Of a stretch of DNA of 52,568 nt, positions 34,898-48,030 are shown piece by piece. Location: positions 1-52,568 of the forward strand of contig NZ_JARUVM010000025.1 in the NCBI RefSeq assembly GCF_029763755.1. The letters are read 5' to 3'. The stretch's first letter is position 1, and every line of letters starts with the position of its first letter. The translations under genes were made by a program, and so were the position numbers. The notes under the pieces are model-generated. The model worked only from the letters and a program-made list of their open reading frames with translations. It was not told the DNA's origin and ran no database searches. The DNA comes from Luteimonas sp. 8-5. GTDB taxonomy: Bacteria > Pseudomonadota > Gammaproteobacteria > Xanthomonadales > Xanthomonadaceae.

Positions 34898-37174
34898 ATG
34901 TTCAGCAAGGACCTCGAGTACAGCATCGGCCAGTGCTACAAGCGCGCCCGCGAGGCGCGCCACGAGTACATGACGGTCGAGCACCTGCTGCTTTCGCTGC
35001 TCGACAACCCGTCCGCCGAAGCCGTGCTCAAGGCCTCCGGCGCCGATTTCCCGCGCCTGCGCGCGGACCTGGAGCAGGCCATCGAGAAGTCGGTGGTCAA
35101 GCTCGACATCGAGGACGGCCGCGACACGCAGCCGACGCTGGGTTTCCAGCGCGTGCTGCAGCGGGCCGTCTACCACGTGCAGTCCTCCGGCAAGAAGGAA
35201 GTCACCGGCGCGAACGTGCTGGTGGCGATTTTCGGCGAGAAGGATTCGCACGCGGTGTATTTCCTCAACCAGCAGGACGTGACCCGGCTGGATGCGGTCA
35301 ACTACCTGTCGCACGGCATCGCCAAGCACGGCGGCGAAGAGCCGCAGCAGCACGAGGACGGCGCACGCGCCGAAGCGGGCGAGGGCGGCGAGGCCAAGGG
35401 CGATGCGCTGGCCGAATTCGCCGCCGACCTCAACGCGCTGGCGCGCGAAGGAAAGATCGATCCGCTGGTGGGGCGCGGCGAGGAAGTCGAACGCACCATC
35501 CAGGTCCTGTGCCGCCGGCGCAAGAACAATCCGCTGTACGTCGGCGAAGCCGGCGTCGGCAAGACCGCGCTGGCCGAGGGCCTGGCCAAGCGCATCGTCG
35601 ACGGCCAGGTGCCGGAGGTGCTGGCCGACGCGGTGATCTACGCGCTCGACCTGGGCGCGCTGGTGGCGGGCACCAAGTACCGCGGCGATTTCGAGAAGCG
35701 CCTGAAGGGCGTGCTCGCCGCGCTGAAGAAGGTGCCTGGCGCGATCCTGTTCATCGACGAGATCCACACCATCATCGGCGCGGGCTCGGCGTCGGGCGGC
35801 ACCATGGACGCCTCCAACCTGATCAAGCCGATCCTGGCCTCGGGCGAGCTGCGCTGCATCGGTTCGACCACGTTCCAGGAATACCGCGGCATCTTCGAGA
35901 AGGACCGCGCGCTGGCGCGGCGCTTCCAGAAGATCGACATCGTCGAACCGACGGTGGGCGAGGCGGTGGAGATCCTGCAGGGCCTGAAGGCGCGCTACGA
36001 GGCGCATCACGGCGTGAGCTACGCCGATGACGCGATCCGCGCGGCGGTGGACCTGTCGGTCAAGCACATCGGCGACCGGTTGCTGCCCGACAAGGCCATC
36101 GACGTGATCGACGAGGCCGGTGCCCGGCAGCGGCTGCTGCCCGAGGATGCGCGCAAGCAGCTGATCGACGTCGAGGAGATCGAGGCGATCGTCGCGCGCA
36201 TGGCGCGGATCCCGGCCAAGCAGGTCAGTGCCTCCGACAAGGACGTGCTCGCGCACCTGGAGCGCAACCTGAAGATGGTGATCTTCGGCCAGGATCCGGC
36301 GATCGAGACCCTGACCAGCGCGATCAAGCTCGCGCGCTCGGGGCTGGGCAACCCGGACAAGCCGATCGGCAACTTCCTGTTCGCCGGCCCCACCGGCGTG
36401 GGCAAGACCGAGGTCACCCGCCAGCTCGCGCTGCAGCTGGGCATCGAACTGGTGCGCTTCGACATGTCCGAGTACATGGAGCCGCATTCGGTGTCGCGCC
36501 TGATCGGCGCGCCCCCGGGTTACGTCGGCTTCGACCAGGGCGGCCTGCTGACCGAGAAGATCGTCAAGACGCCGCACTGCGTGCTGCTGCTCGACGAGGT
36601 GGAGAAGGCGCACCCGGACATCTTCAACATCCTGTTGCAGGTCATGGACCGCGGCGTGCTCACCGACACCAACGGGCGCGAGGCCAACTTCAAGAACGTG
36701 ATCGTGGTGATGACCACCAATGCCGGTGCGGCCCAGGCCGCGCGGCGCTCGATCGGCTTCACGCAGCAGGACCACAGCACCGACGCCATGGAAGTGATCC
36801 GGCGCAGCTTCAGCCCGGAATTCCGCAACCGCCTGGACGCGGTGGTGCAGTTCCAGCCGCTGGGCATGGAGCACATCCTGCGCGTGGTGGACAAGTTCCT
36901 GATCGAGCTGGAAGCCCAGTTGCACGAAAAGGACGTGGCCCTGTCGGCGACCCCGGCGGCGCGCGAGTGGATGGCCCAGCACGGCTTCGACCCGCTGATG
37001 GGCGCGCGGCCGATGGCGCGGGTCATCCAGGACAGGATCAAGCGCCCGCTGGCCGACGAACTGCTGTTCGGCAAGCTGGTCGGCGGCGGCCGGGTGAGCA
37101 TCGACGTTGTCGACGGCGAGCTGACCGTGGAGGCCAGGCCGGAGCCGGAAAAGCTGTTGCCGGCGACGGTGTAA
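34898..37174 (+). CDS. clpA: ATP-dependent Clp protease ATP-binding subunit ClpA
   Basis: A 758-residue AAA+ unfoldase partner of ClpP. An N-domain (residues 1-145) binds ClpS. D1 has Walker [10 protein letters not shown] at 216-224 and Walker [10 protein letters not shown]2 has Walker [10 protein letters not shown] at 497-505 and [17 protein letters not shown]. There is no long middle domain, as expected for ClpA versus ClpB. AGGAGG lies 12 or so bp before the ATG. A bidirectional terminator follows immediately. Confidence 0.97.
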   Translation: MFSKDLEYSIGQCYKRAREARHEYMTVEHLLLSLLDNPSAEAVLKASGADFPRLRADLEQAIEKSVVKLDIEDGRDTQPTLGFQRVLQRAVYHVQSSGKKEVTGANVLVAIFGEKDSHAVYFLNQQDVTRLDAVNYLSHGIAKHGGEEPQQHEDGARAEAGEGGEAKGDALAEFAADLNALAREGKIDPLVGRGEEVERTIQVLCRRRKNNPLYVGEAGVGKTALAEGLAKRIVDGQVPEVLADAVIYALDLGALVAGTKYRGDFEKRLKGVLAALKKVPGAILFIDEIHTIIGAGSASGGTMDASNLIKPILASGELRCIGSTTFQEYRGIFEKDRALARRFQKIDIVEPTVGEAVEILQGLKARYEAHHGVSYADDAIRAAVDLSVKHIGDRLLPDKAIDVIDEAGARQRLLPEDARKQLIDVEEIEAIVARMARIPAKQVSASDKDVLAHLERNLKMVIFGQDPAIETLTSAIKLARSGLGNPDKPIGNFLFAGPTGVGKTEVTRQLALQLGIELVRFDMSEYMEPHSVSRLIGAPPGYVGFDQGGLLTEKIVKTPHCVLLLDEVEKAHPDIFNILLQVMDRGVLTDTNGREANFKNVIVVMTTNAGAAQAARRSIGFTQQDHSTDAMEVIRRSFSPEFRNRLDAVVQFQPLGMEHILRVVDKFLIELEAQLHEKDVALSATPAAREWMAQHGFDPLMGARPMARVIQDRIKRPLADELLFGKLVGGGRVSIDVVDGELTVEARPEPEKLLPATV

Positions 37175-37176
37175 CG

Positions 37177-37205
37177 AAAAAGGCGGCCATTGGCCGCCTT
37201 TTTTA
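37177..37205. terminator. Bidirectional intrinsic terminator, clpA / infA
   Basis: AAAAAGGCGGC (from 37177), loop CATTG, then GCCGCCTTTTTT (to 37204). The stem is 6-8 bp of GC with an A-tract on the left and a T-tract on the right, so it can end clpA on the plus strand and infA on the minus strand. Confidence 0.9.
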
Positions 37206-37222
37206 TCAATAAGTTACCGCAA

Positions 37223-37441
37223 TTATTTCATGCGATAGGTGATCCGGCCCTTGGTCAGGTCGTACGGAGTCATCTCCACCTTGACCTTGTCGCCGGTGAG
37301 GATCCGGATGTAGTTCTTGCGCATCCGGCCCGAAATATGGGCAATGATTTCGTGGCCGTTCTCCAGCTTCACCCGGAACATGGTGTTCGGGAGGGTTTCG
37401 GAGACCGTGCCTTCGAATTCGATGACGTCGTCTTTCGCCAT
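37223..37441 (-). CDS. infA: Translation initiation factor IF-1
   Basis: A 72-residue OB-fold protein that occupies the ribosomal A site during initiation. The sequence [20 protein letters not shown] and the ending [12 protein letters not shown] are near-universal for IF-1. It is convergent with clpA across a bidirectional terminator, with aat upstream on the same strand. The clpS-clpA-infA-aat neighbourhood also occurs in E. coli. Confidence 0.98.
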   Translation of the reverse strand: MAKDDVIEFEGTVSETLPNTMFRVKLENGHEIIAHISGRMRKNYIRILTGDKVKVEMTPYDLTKGRITYRMK

Positions 37442-37532
37442 GTGCTTCCTGTTGCAGGGCCCCGTTCCAGGGCCCGAAAGTCCGCCATTCTGCCACGCGG
37501 GCAGGTAGCTGCGCAAAATCCCGGGTGAACCG

Positions 37533-38255
37533 TCAACCTGCCAGGGCCGCGGCAGGCACGTTGCCGAAGGCCTGCGTCCAAGACCCGGTAGCGCCGGGCA
37601 GGGCCACCAGCCGCGCCACTTCCGACAGGAAGCGCGGCCGCGGCCAGGACTCCGCACCCAGCGAGCGCAGGTGCCGGTTCTCGACCTGGGCATCGAACAG
37701 CGGCCAGCCGAGCGCGTGCAGGTGCGCGGCGAGCGCGGCCAGCGCCAGCTTCGATCCGCCGGAGCGCGCGCTGAACATGCTTTCGGCGAAGAACATCCTG
37801 CCCACGGCCACGCCGTACAGGCCGCCCACGAGATCCGGGCCGTCGCGAACCTCGATCGAGTGCGCATGGCCGAGGTAGTGCAGCCTGCGGTAGGCCGCCT
37901 GCATCTCCGCCGTGATCCAGGTGCCGTCCTGCCCGGGACGCGGCGCGGCACAGGCCGCGATCACCGCGTCGAACGCAGTGTCCGCATGCACCGTCCAGGG
38001 CAGCGCGCGCAGGCTGCGGCGGAAACGCCGCGACAGGTGCACGCCGTCGGTCCGGAACACCATGCGCGGGTCGGGCGACCACCACAGGATCGGTTGGCCG
38101 TCCGAGTACCAGGGGAAGATGCCGTGGGCGTAGGCGTCGAGCAGGCGGGCGGGCGAGAGGTCGCCGCCGACGGCGAGCAGGCCGTCTGGTTCGCGCAACG
38201 CCCGCTCCGGATCCGGAAATCCGCCGTCACCGAGCACCGTCAGTTCCAGCCCCAT
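37533..38255 (-). CDS. aat: Leucyl/phenylalanyl-tRNA--protein transferase
   Basis: A 240-residue enzyme that adds Leu or Phe to proteins with N-terminal Arg or Lys, making primary N-degrons read by ClpS. Signature segments are [59 protein letters not shown] and HSIEVRD. Length is normal. It lies upstream of infA on the same strand. Its upstream gap holds the large palindromic element. Confidence 0.95.
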   Translation of the reverse strand: MGLELTVLGDGGFPDPERALREPDGLLAVGGDLSPARLLDAYAHGIFPWYSDGQPILWWSPDPRMVFRTDGVHLSRRFRRSLRALPWTVHADTAFDAVIAACAAPRPGQDGTWITAEMQAAYRRLHYLGHAHSIEVRDGPDLVGGLYGVAVGRMFFAESMFSARSGGSKLALAALAAHLHALGWPLFDAQVENRHLRSLGAESWPRPRFLSEVARLVALPGATGSWTQAFGNVPAAALAG

Positions 38256-38264
38256 CCCGCCATT

Positions 38265-38618
38265 GTAGGAGCGCGCCTCGCGCGCGAAGCAAAAACGCGA
38301 ACCGCCCGCTCACGTGCGGGGCGCCGCGGAATGGCCTTGCCCAAGCCGGGACACGGCGTGAACCCGTCCATGGGGCCTCGTCGTCGACATCCATGTCTCC
38401 GACGGTCCCGTCTTGGGCAAACCCATTCCACGACGCTGAGCCAAGCGGGTGGATCGATGCTTCGGCCGCGACGGTGCTCCGGGCGTCGCGGGAAAGGTGG
38501 TGCGCTTTGGCGAAATCAAGGAGGAGGCCGGGCCGCAGGCCCGGCCGGGGGACATTCGCCAAAGCGGACCGCCTTTCCCGCGTAAGCACGCGAGGTACGC
38601 GCGCGAGGCGCGCTCCTA
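38265..38618. repeat. 354-bp REP-bounded nested palindromic element
   Basis: The 360-bp gap between aat and the GNAT gene holds no credible gene but is strongly structured. Outer inverted ends: GTAGGAGCGCGCCTCGCGCG (from 38265) matches the reverse complement of 38598-38617 almost completely. Inside is palindrome A: 25-nt arms 38328-38352 and 38405-38429, 22 of 25 paired. Palindrome B has 27-nt arms 38488-38514 and 38555-38581, 25 of 27 paired. B encloses a perfect hairpin GGCCGGGCC-GCA-GGCCCGGCC (38526-38546). The right end overlaps the GNAT stop codon. A non-autonomous REP-type mobile element or a structured RNA is likely. Confidence 0.8.
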
Positions 38619-39748
38619 GGAGGCGGGGCGGAAGGGGGAGTGGGTGGCGAGGGTGGCGGCGTAACGGTGGACGGCTTCGCGTTCCTGCGCGCACCACGGC
38701 GCCAGCGCCGCCGCGAACGCCGGATCGGCGATCCAGTGCCGGCTGTGCACGAAGGCGGGCAGGAAGCCGCGGGCCAGCTTGTGCTCGCCTTGGGCGCCGG
38801 GTTCGAATCGGGTGAGGCCTTCGCGCAGGCAGTATTCGATGCCCTGGTAATAACAGGTTTCGAAGTGCAGCCCGGACACCGGATCGGCCAGCAACGTGCC
38901 CCAGTAGCGGCCGAACAGCGTGTCGCCGCCGCGCAGGCACAGGGCGCCGGCCACGGGCGCGTCGTCGCGCATGGCCAGGAACAGCACCAGTTGCCGCGGC
39001 ATGGCTGCGGCCAGGTGCTGCAGGAACTCCAGCGTCAGGGTCGGGCGGTTGCCGTGCCAGGCGAAGGTCTGCAGGTAGAAGTCGTGCATCGCGGCAAGGT
39101 CTTCGGCGCTGGCTTCGTCGCCGTGGACCACGCGGAAGCGGATCCCGGCGCGCGCCACCTTCGCGCGCTCCTGGCGGATGTTCTTGCGGTGCTTGTGGTC
39201 CATCGCCGCGAGGAAGGCGTCGAAGTCGCGCCAGCCGTCGCGGTCGTGCCAGTGGTACTGCACGTCGGTGCGCGCGATCCAGTCCGCGCCGAAGGCAGGC
39301 GCTTCGGCAGCCGGATGGAAATTGACGTGCACGGACGAAAGCGCGGCCTCGGCCGCGATCGCGCGGAAGGCTTCGGCCAGGACCTGCCGGCTCGCCTCGT
39401 CGCGGGCCAGCAGGCGCGGCCCGCTGACGGGGCTGTAGGGCACGGCGCACAGCCATTTCGGGAAGTAGTCGCGGCCATGCCGGGCGTAGGCGTGCGCCCA
39501 GGCATGGTCGAACACGAATTCGCCGTGCGAGTTGTGCTTCAGGTAGGCCGGGGCTGCGGCGACCAGATCATTGCCTTCCCACAGGGCAAGGTGTCGCGGC
39601 TCCCACCCATGGTGTGCCGCGACCACGCCATGGGCTTCCATGCCGGCGAGGAAGGCATGGGCGACGAACGGGTTGCTGCCGTCGTGCAAGGCATCCCATT
39701 GCGCGGCGGGGATGTCGGACAGCGCGCCGTGGATGCGCGCCGTCGCCA

Positions 39749-39749
<1 letters not shown>
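38616..39749 (-). CDS. GNAT-superfamily protein (DUF482 / peptidogalycan type)
   Basis: A 377-residue protein of the DUF482 family, which has a FemAB/GNAT-like acyltransferase fold. Segments typical of the family are NPFVAHAFLAGMEAHG, HSHGEFVFDHAW-like (SHGEFVFDHAWAHAY), MDHKHRKNIRQERAK and FETCYYQGIEYCLREGL. The substrate is not established. The start overlaps the trxB stop (TGATG), so it is probably cotranscribed with trxB. Its stop codon TAG lies within the right REP end of the palindromic element. Confidence 0.88.
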
Positions 39750-40744
<995 letters not shown>

Positions 40745-40779
40745 TTAATCCTCCCCCGAATCCGAGGCCCAAGAAAGAC

Positions 40780-41850
40780 ATGCGTATCGGCGTCCCCAAG
40801 GAAACCAAGACCCTCGAAGGGCGCGTTGCGCTCGTTCCCGCCGCGGCGGGTGACCTGGTCAAGCGTGGCCACGAGGTGTGGCTGGAGCAGGGCGCCGGCA
40901 TCAAGAGCGGTTTTTCGGACGAGCAATACACGCGCCTCGGGGTGAAGATCGCGCCGGACGCGGCGTCGCTGTACGAGAAGGGCGAAATGATCGTCAAGGT
41001 CAAGGAGCCGATCGCCGGCGACCTGCAGCACCTGCGTCGCGACCACCTGCTGTTCTGCTACCTGCACCTGGCGGCCGAACCGGAGCTGACCCGCAAGCTG
41101 CTCGACATCGGCCTGACCGGCGTCGCGTTCGAGACCGTCGAGCTGCCCAACGGCGACCTGCCGCTGCTGGCGCCGATGTCGGTGATCGCCGGCAAGATCG
41201 GCGTCCAGGTCGGCACCCACCTGCTGCACCAGCCGATGGGCGGCAAGGGCAAGCTGCTCGGTGGCCTGCCGTCGACCGAGCGCGGCAACGTGGTGGTGTT
41301 CGGTGCGGGCAAGGCCGGTGGCGCTTCCGCCGCGCTGGCCGCCGCCGCCGGCGCCAACGTCACCGTGTTCGAGATGCGCCAGGACCGCATGGACGAGATG
41401 ATGCGCCTGGGCAACAACGTCACTGCGCTGTACCCGTACCACGACGTGGTTGCCAGCAAGGTGGCCGCCGCCGACCTGGTCGTCGGCGCGGTGCTGGTCA
41501 CCGGCGCCAAGGCGCCCAAGGTGCTGACCCGCGAGATGCTGCGCGGCATGGAGGACGGCAGCGTGGTCGTCGACATCGCCATCGACCAGGGCGGCTGCTT
41601 CGAAACGTCGCGCCCGACCACCTGGAAGGAACCGACCTACGTGGAAGAGGGCGTGACCCACTTCTGCGTGACCAACATGCCCGGCGCGGTGCCGCAGACG
41701 TCCTCGCAGGCGATCTGCGCGGCCATCCTGCCGTGGGTGAACAAGCTGGCCTCCGGCTCGGCCTGGCGCGACAACGACGCGCTGGTGCGCGGCATCAACG
41801 TCGAAGGCGGCAAGCTCGTGCACCCGGCCCTGATGGACATGAAGCTCTGA
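40780..41850 (+). CDS. ald: Alanine dehydrogenase
   Basis: A 356-residue NAD-dependent L-alanine dehydrogenase (pyruvate + NH3 + NADH to alanine, reversible). It begins [20 protein letters not shown]. It contains [12 protein letters not shown] and [14 protein letters not shown] with the substrate-binding Lys and His, and the Rossmann motif [38 protein letters not shown] and [11 protein letters not shown] are also family hallmarks. AAGAAAG precedes the ATG as a weak ribosome binding site. It precedes ftsK by 65 bp. Confidence 0.95.
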   Translation: MRIGVPKETKTLEGRVALVPAAAGDLVKRGHEVWLEQGAGIKSGFSDEQYTRLGVKIAPDAASLYEKGEMIVKVKEPIAGDLQHLRRDHLLFCYLHLAAEPELTRKLLDIGLTGVAFETVELPNGDLPLLAPMSVIAGKIGVQVGTHLLHQPMGGKGKLLGGLPSTERGNVVVFGAGKAGGASAALAAAAGANVTVFEMRQDRMDEMMRLGNNVTALYPYHDVVASKVAAADLVVGAVLVTGAKAPKVLTREMLRGMEDGSVVVDIAIDQGGCFETSRPTTWKEPTYVEEGVTHFCVTNMPGAVPQTSSQAICAAILPWVNKLASGSAWRDNDALVRGINVEGGKLVHPALMDMKL

Positions 41851-41915
41851 CGTCGGCAACGGCCAACCGCAGGAAACCGGCCTCCGCCGCGGCGGAGGCC
41901 AGGCGTGGCGCGCCC

Positions 41916-44212
<2,297 letters not shown>

Positions 44213-44216
<4 letters not shown>

Positions 44217-44260
44217 GAGCGGCGGAAGCCGCGATGCCCCGGCGCATCTTCCGCCGCTAC
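44213..44260. repeat. REP-like hairpin at the ftsK 3' end
   Basis: GTAGGAGCGGCGGAAG (44213-44228) pairs with CTTCCGCCGC-TAC (44248-44260), with an inner stem GATGC/GCATC. The TAG stop of ftsK is inside GTAGGAGC. The GTAGGAGCG head is shared with the ends of the element at 38265-38618. It fits the REP sequences common in this family and may also work as a transcript-end hairpin. Confidence 0.75.
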
Positions 44261-44301
44261 TGCAATGCCCGGTTCAGGTTTCCACCGGCAGACTTCGGGA
44301 C

Positions 44302-44922
44302 ATGAAACGTATCGCACGAGCTGCCATCGCCATCGGCGCCATGTTCGCCTCGACCGCCTTCGCCGGCGCGCGCGACGACCTGGCCGCGTTCACCAGGGAC
44401 GTCAAGGGTCTGCAAGCCCCGTTCACCCAGCAGGTCTTCGACCCGAACGGCAAGCTGCGCGAGTCCTCCAGCGGCGAGGTCGCCCTGTCGGCGCCGCGCC
44501 TGTTCCGCTGGGAGTACCGCAAGCCCTACACGCAGCTGATCGTTGCCGACGGAAAGCATGTCTGGGTGTACGACCCGGACCTCGAACAGGCCACGCGCCG
44601 GGCACAAGGAGCGGCCGAACAGGGTAGCCCGCTCGCGGCGCTGATCGATCCCGAGCGCCTGGACAGCGACTACATCGTCGCCGAAGCCGGAAAGGCCGAC
44701 GGCCTCGAGTGGCTGAGCCTGAAGCCGCGCAACGGCGAAGGCGCGGCGTTCGAATCCGCGCGCCTGGGCTTCGGCGCCCACGGCCTGGAGAAGATGCAGT
44801 TCACCGACGCACTCGGGCAGAAGAGCGTGATCGACTTCGGCCAATGGAACCGCAATCCCGCGTTCACCAAGTCCACGTTCAGCTTCGATCCGCCTCCGGG
44901 CCTGGACGTGATCGAGGGGTGA
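44302..44922 (+). CDS. lolA: Outer-membrane lipoprotein carrier protein LolA
   Basis: A 206-residue periplasmic chaperone that ferries lipoproteins from LolCDE to LolB. The signal peptide MKRIARAAIAIGAMFASTAFA is cleaved about residue 21. The mature protein has GLQAPFTQQVFDPNGKLRES, FRWEYRKPYTQLIVADGKHV and WVYDPDLEQAT, all LolA-like. ftsK-lolA-rarA is a common gammaproteobacterial order. The ribosome binding site is weak. Confidence 0.95.
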   Translation: MKRIARAAIAIGAMFASTAFAGARDDLAAFTRDVKGLQAPFTQQVFDPNGKLRESSSGEVALSAPRLFRWEYRKPYTQLIVADGKHVWVYDPDLEQATRRAQGAAEQGSPLAALIDPERLDSDYIVAEAGKADGLEWLSLKPRNGEGAAFESARLGFGAHGLEKMQFTDALGQKSVIDFGQWNRNPAFTKSTFSFDPPPGLDVIEG

Positions 44923-44989
44923 CGAAACCTGCAGGATTCCGCGAGCGCGACTCACGGACCCTGCACGGCTTGCGCGGCAGATTGTCGCC

Positions 44990-45643
44990 ATGCGCCAGTT
45001 CCTCGCCATCGCCGCATTGGTCGCCACCGGATTGTTGCCGGGGCAGGATTACGTGCAGGCGCAAGGTGCGGATACCGTGCGCATCGACCGGCCGGCAGTC
45101 GAGGTCGCACCGGACCGCACGCAGCTGTCGGCTGCACTACGCACCGCGATCCGCGAAGGCTTTCCGCAGCGCGACGTGCGCATCCGCCTGGCCGGCCTGG
45201 ACATCGATCCCGCCGGCCCAGCGCAACGCGAGGTCCATGCACGCGGCCGCATCCTGCTGGACGATGCCGGCGACTGGATCGACTTCGATGCCGTGGCCCT
45301 GTACGACCTGGAAACGGGGCGTGCGACGACCACCGCCCTGCAGATGCAGGCGCCCCGGGACATCGCCTTCGAAGTCGACGCGAAACTGGCGGCTGAACTG
45401 AAAGCCGAGGCCACGCGTCGCCTGCGCGCCGAGTTCGCCAGCCAGCCGGCCAGCATCGAACTGGCGGACGTGGAGTCGCGCAGCGCCGGCGACCTGATGG
45501 CGCTGGTGGCCGACGGCAGTGCGCACTTCGGCGCCGAAGGCAGCACGCAGGCCACGGTGCGGGCGCTGTACGACCCCCGCAACGGCCAGTGGCTGCGCCT
45601 GGATTACGAACTGGGCTACGACGGACAGGACAACGGCGGCTGA
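44990..45643 (+). CDS. Exported protein of unknown function
   Basis: A 217-residue protein with a signal peptide (MRQFLAIAALVATGLLPGQDYVQA; cleavage probably around residue 25). The mature part is soluble and rich in Ala, Asp and Arg, with two similar-looking helical segments (ALRTAIREGF, ELKAEATRRLRAEF) and beta-prone stretches such as DWIDFDAVALYDLETG. I do not recognise a family. It lies between lolA and rarA, where the order is otherwise conserved, so an envelope role is conceivable but unsupported. Confidence 0.7.
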   Translation: MRQFLAIAALVATGLLPGQDYVQAQGADTVRIDRPAVEVAPDRTQLSAALRTAIREGFPQRDVRIRLAGLDIDPAGPAQREVHARGRILLDDAGDWIDFDAVALYDLETGRATTTALQMQAPRDIAFEVDAKLAAELKAEATRRLRAEFASQPASIELADVESRSAGDLMALVADGSAHFGAEGSTQATVRALYDPRNGQWLRLDYELGYDGQDNGG

Positions 45644-45676
45644 CCCGCCGGCGGGCGCAACGGGTATCTTTGGCGC

Positions 45677-47038
45677 ATGCCACGACGTAGCGCCCCACCG
45701 ACGATCGGCAACGACGACCTCCTCGCCGCGGACAACGCCGCGCTCAAACCCCTGGCGGAGCGCATGCGCCCGCGCAGCCTCGACGAGATGGTCGGGCAGC
45801 GGCGGTTGCTCGCGCCGGGTTCGGCCCTGCGCCGCGCGATCGAGTCCGGCCGCGTGCATTCGATGATCCTGTGGGGCCCGCCGGGTTGCGGCAAGACCAC
45901 GCTTGCGCTGCTTCTGGCGCAGTACGCGGACGCGGAGTTCCGCGCGATCTCGGCAGTCCTGTCGGGACTTCCCGAGGTCCGCCAGGTGCTGGCCGAAGCC
46001 GGCGCCCGCTTCGACCAGGGGCGGCGCACCGTGCTGTTCGTGGACGAGGTCCACCGCTTCAACAAGGCGCAGCAGGACGCGTTCCTGCCGCACATCGAGC
46101 GCGGCAGCATCCTGTTCGTCGGCGCGACCACCGAGAACCCCTCCTTCGAATTGAACTCGGCGCTGCTGTCGCGCTGCCGCGTGCACGTGATGGAAGCGCT
46201 GTCGGTCGAGGACATCACCGTGGCGCTGCGCCAGGCCCTGGCCGATGCGGAGCGCGGACTCGGCGACCGCGACCTTCATGTGGGCGACGAACAGCTGCAA
46301 CTGATCGCCCAGGCCGCCGACGGCGACGTGCGCCGGGCACTCACGCTGCTGGAGATCGCCGCCGAGGTGGTGGAGGAGGGCGGCACCGTCACCGACGCCA
46401 CGCTCGCCCAGGTGCTGGCCGACCGCACCCGTCGCTTCGACAAGGGCGGCGACCAGTTCTACGACCAGATCTCGGCGATGCACAAGTCCGTGCGCAGCTC
46501 CAATCCCGACGCCGCGCTGTACTGGTTCGCGCGCATGCTCGACGGCGGCGCCGATCCCGCCTACATGGCGCGGCGCCTGACCCGCATGGCAGTGGAGGAC
46601 ATCGGCCTGGCCGACCCGCGCGCACTGCCGATGGCGATCGACGCCTGGGACGCCTACGAACGCCTGGGCAGTCCGGAAGGCGACCTGGCCCTGGCCCAGG
46701 TGGTGATCTACCTGGCCAGCACCGCGAAGTCCAACGCAGCCTATGCCGCGTTCAACGCCGCCCGTCGCGATGTCGAGCAGCACGGCTCGCAACCGGTACC
46801 GATGCACATCCGCAATGCGCCGACGAAACTGATGAAACAGCTCGGCCACGGCAAGGGCTACCAGTACGACCACGACGCCGAAGGCGGCGTCGCCCTGGGC
46901 CAGACCGGGTTCCCGGACGCGATGGGCGAACGCGTGTACTACGAGCCGGTGGAACGCGGCCTCGAGATCAAGCTCAAGGACAAGCTCGACGCGTTGCGCA
47001 AGGCGCGCAGGGAAGCACGCGGCCTTCACGAGCCCTAA
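45677..47038 (+). CDS. rarA: Replication-associated recombination protein RarA
   Basis: A 453-residue AAA+ ATPase (MgsA/WRNIP1 family) acting at stalled forks. Walker A is GPPGCGKTTLA at 67-77 and Walker B is VLFVDEVHRFNKAQQD with Asp123/Glu124. Sensor 1 is GATTENPSFELN. The C-terminal tetramerisation domain has KSVRSSNPDAALYWFARML and GYQYDHDAEGG. Placement after lolA is standard. Confidence 0.97.
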   Translation: MPRRSAPPTIGNDDLLAADNAALKPLAERMRPRSLDEMVGQRRLLAPGSALRRAIESGRVHSMILWGPPGCGKTTLALLLAQYADAEFRAISAVLSGLPEVRQVLAEAGARFDQGRRTVLFVDEVHRFNKAQQDAFLPHIERGSILFVGATTENPSFELNSALLSRCRVHVMEALSVEDITVALRQALADAERGLGDRDLHVGDEQLQLIAQAADGDVRRALTLLEIAAEVVEEGGTVTDATLAQVLADRTRRFDKGGDQFYDQISAMHKSVRSSNPDAALYWFARMLDGGADPAYMARRLTRMAVEDIGLADPRALPMAIDAWDAYERLGSPEGDLALAQVVIYLASTAKSNAAYAAFNAARRDVEQHGSQPVPMHIRNAPTKLMKQLGHGKGYQYDHDAEGGVALGQTGFPDAMGERVYYEPVERGLEIKLKDKLDALRKARREARGLHEP

Positions 47039-47088
47039 CGCGGGACCCCTGCAGGCTGGCGTTCGCGCACCCGTGCGACGAGGAGCCT

Positions 47089-48030
47089 GTGGGAGATCCT
47101 TCCGAACCCGCGCTGTCGGCGCTTGTTCCCGGTGGCGCCGAGGCCGGCACGATCCTGCACCTGTTCTGGATCATGGCGATCGGCGCGGTACTGGCGTGGG
47201 CCGTGGTCTGCCTCATCGCCTGGCATGCGATGAGGCGGCGGGCACCAGCAGCCGAACGCAAGGCGCGCTGGCTGATCATTGTCGGCGGCGCAATGGTGCC
47301 GACCGTCGTCCTGGGCGCCTTGCTGACATACGGCTTGCTGCTGATGCCGCCGCTGCGCGCCGAGGTGCCGCCCGATGCATTGCGCGTCCGGGTCTCCGGC
47401 GAGCAGTGGTGGTGGCGCGTCGCCTATGAGTCGCCGGATGGCGGCGTGGTCCCGAGCGCCAACGAGTTGCGGCTGCCGGTGGGCGAAGCGGTCGTGCTGA
47501 CGCTGTCCAGTCCCGACGTGATCCACTCGCTGTGGATCCCCGCGCTGGCCGGCAAGGTCGACATGATCCCGGGGCGCGACACGCACCTGGTCCTGCGCGC
47601 CGAACGCGCAGGCGTGTTCCGCGGCGTCTGCGCGGAGTTCTGCGGCGCCTCGCACGCGCACATGCGTTTCCTGGCCGTGGCGATGCCGCGCGGCGACTTC
47701 GACCGATGGCTGCAAGCCCAGGCCGCGCCAGCGGCGGAGCCGCCAGGCGCGCTGGCGCAGCGGGGCAGGGCGGCTTTCCTCGGCAACGGCTGCGGCGGCT
47801 GCCACACTGTCCGCGGTACTGCAGCCGTTGGCGAGGTGGGACCGGACCTCACCCATCTCGGTTCGCGCCTGGAACTGGCGGCCGGCACCTTGCCCAACGA
47901 CGGGGAATCCCTGCGACGCTGGATCAACGCGCCGCACCACGCCAAGCCAGAGGCACTGATGCCCGCGTTCGACATGTTGCCGGCGCAGGACGTGCGCGCC
48001 ATCGCCGCATGGCTGGAGTCGCTGCAATGA
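47089..48030 (+). CDS. ctaC: caa3-type oxidase subunit II with fused cytochrome c
   Basis: A heme-copper oxidase subunit II of about 313 residues. Two transmembrane helices (about 22-48 and 60-86) are followed by a cupredoxin domain with CuA ligands His146, Cys181, Glu183, Cys185, His189 and Met192 in GVCAEFCGASHAHM. A C-terminal cytochrome c domain has CGGCH at 235-239 and a likely axial Met291 in ALMPAF. The start is uncertain: GTG at 47089 is in frame but its GGAG is only 3 bp upstream, and no ATG precedes the first helix. The stop overlaps the next gene (ATGA). Confidence 0.88.
   Translation: MGDPSEPALSALVPGGAEAGTILHLFWIMAIGAVLAWAVVCLIAWHAMRRRAPAAERKARWLIIVGGAMVPTVVLGALLTYGLLLMPPLRAEVPPDALRVRVSGEQWWWRVAYESPDGGVVPSANELRLPVGEAVVLTLSSPDVIHSLWIPALAGKVDMIPGRDTHLVLRAERAGVFRGVCAEFCGASHAHMRFLAVAMPRGDFDRWLQAQAAPAAEPPGALAQRGRAAFLGNGCGGCHTVRGTAAVGEVGPDLTHLGSRLELAAGTLPNDGESLRRWINAPHHAKPEALMPAFDMLPAQDVRAIAAWLESLQ

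Noticed and set aside
37175-37222. A serine tRNA gene between clpA and infA, as in E. coli
   Set aside because: The gap is about 48 bp and fully used by the terminator.
38393-38815. Small Arg-rich open frames within the palindromic element (both strands)
   Set aside because: They lack ribosome binding sites, follow the palindromes and are low-complexity Arg/Ala/Gly. They read as by-products of the repeat.
40878-41915. A much longer FtsK with an N-terminal extension from within ald
   Set aside because: The upstream part is an out-of-frame reading of ald. The ATG at 41916 gives the normal membrane domain.
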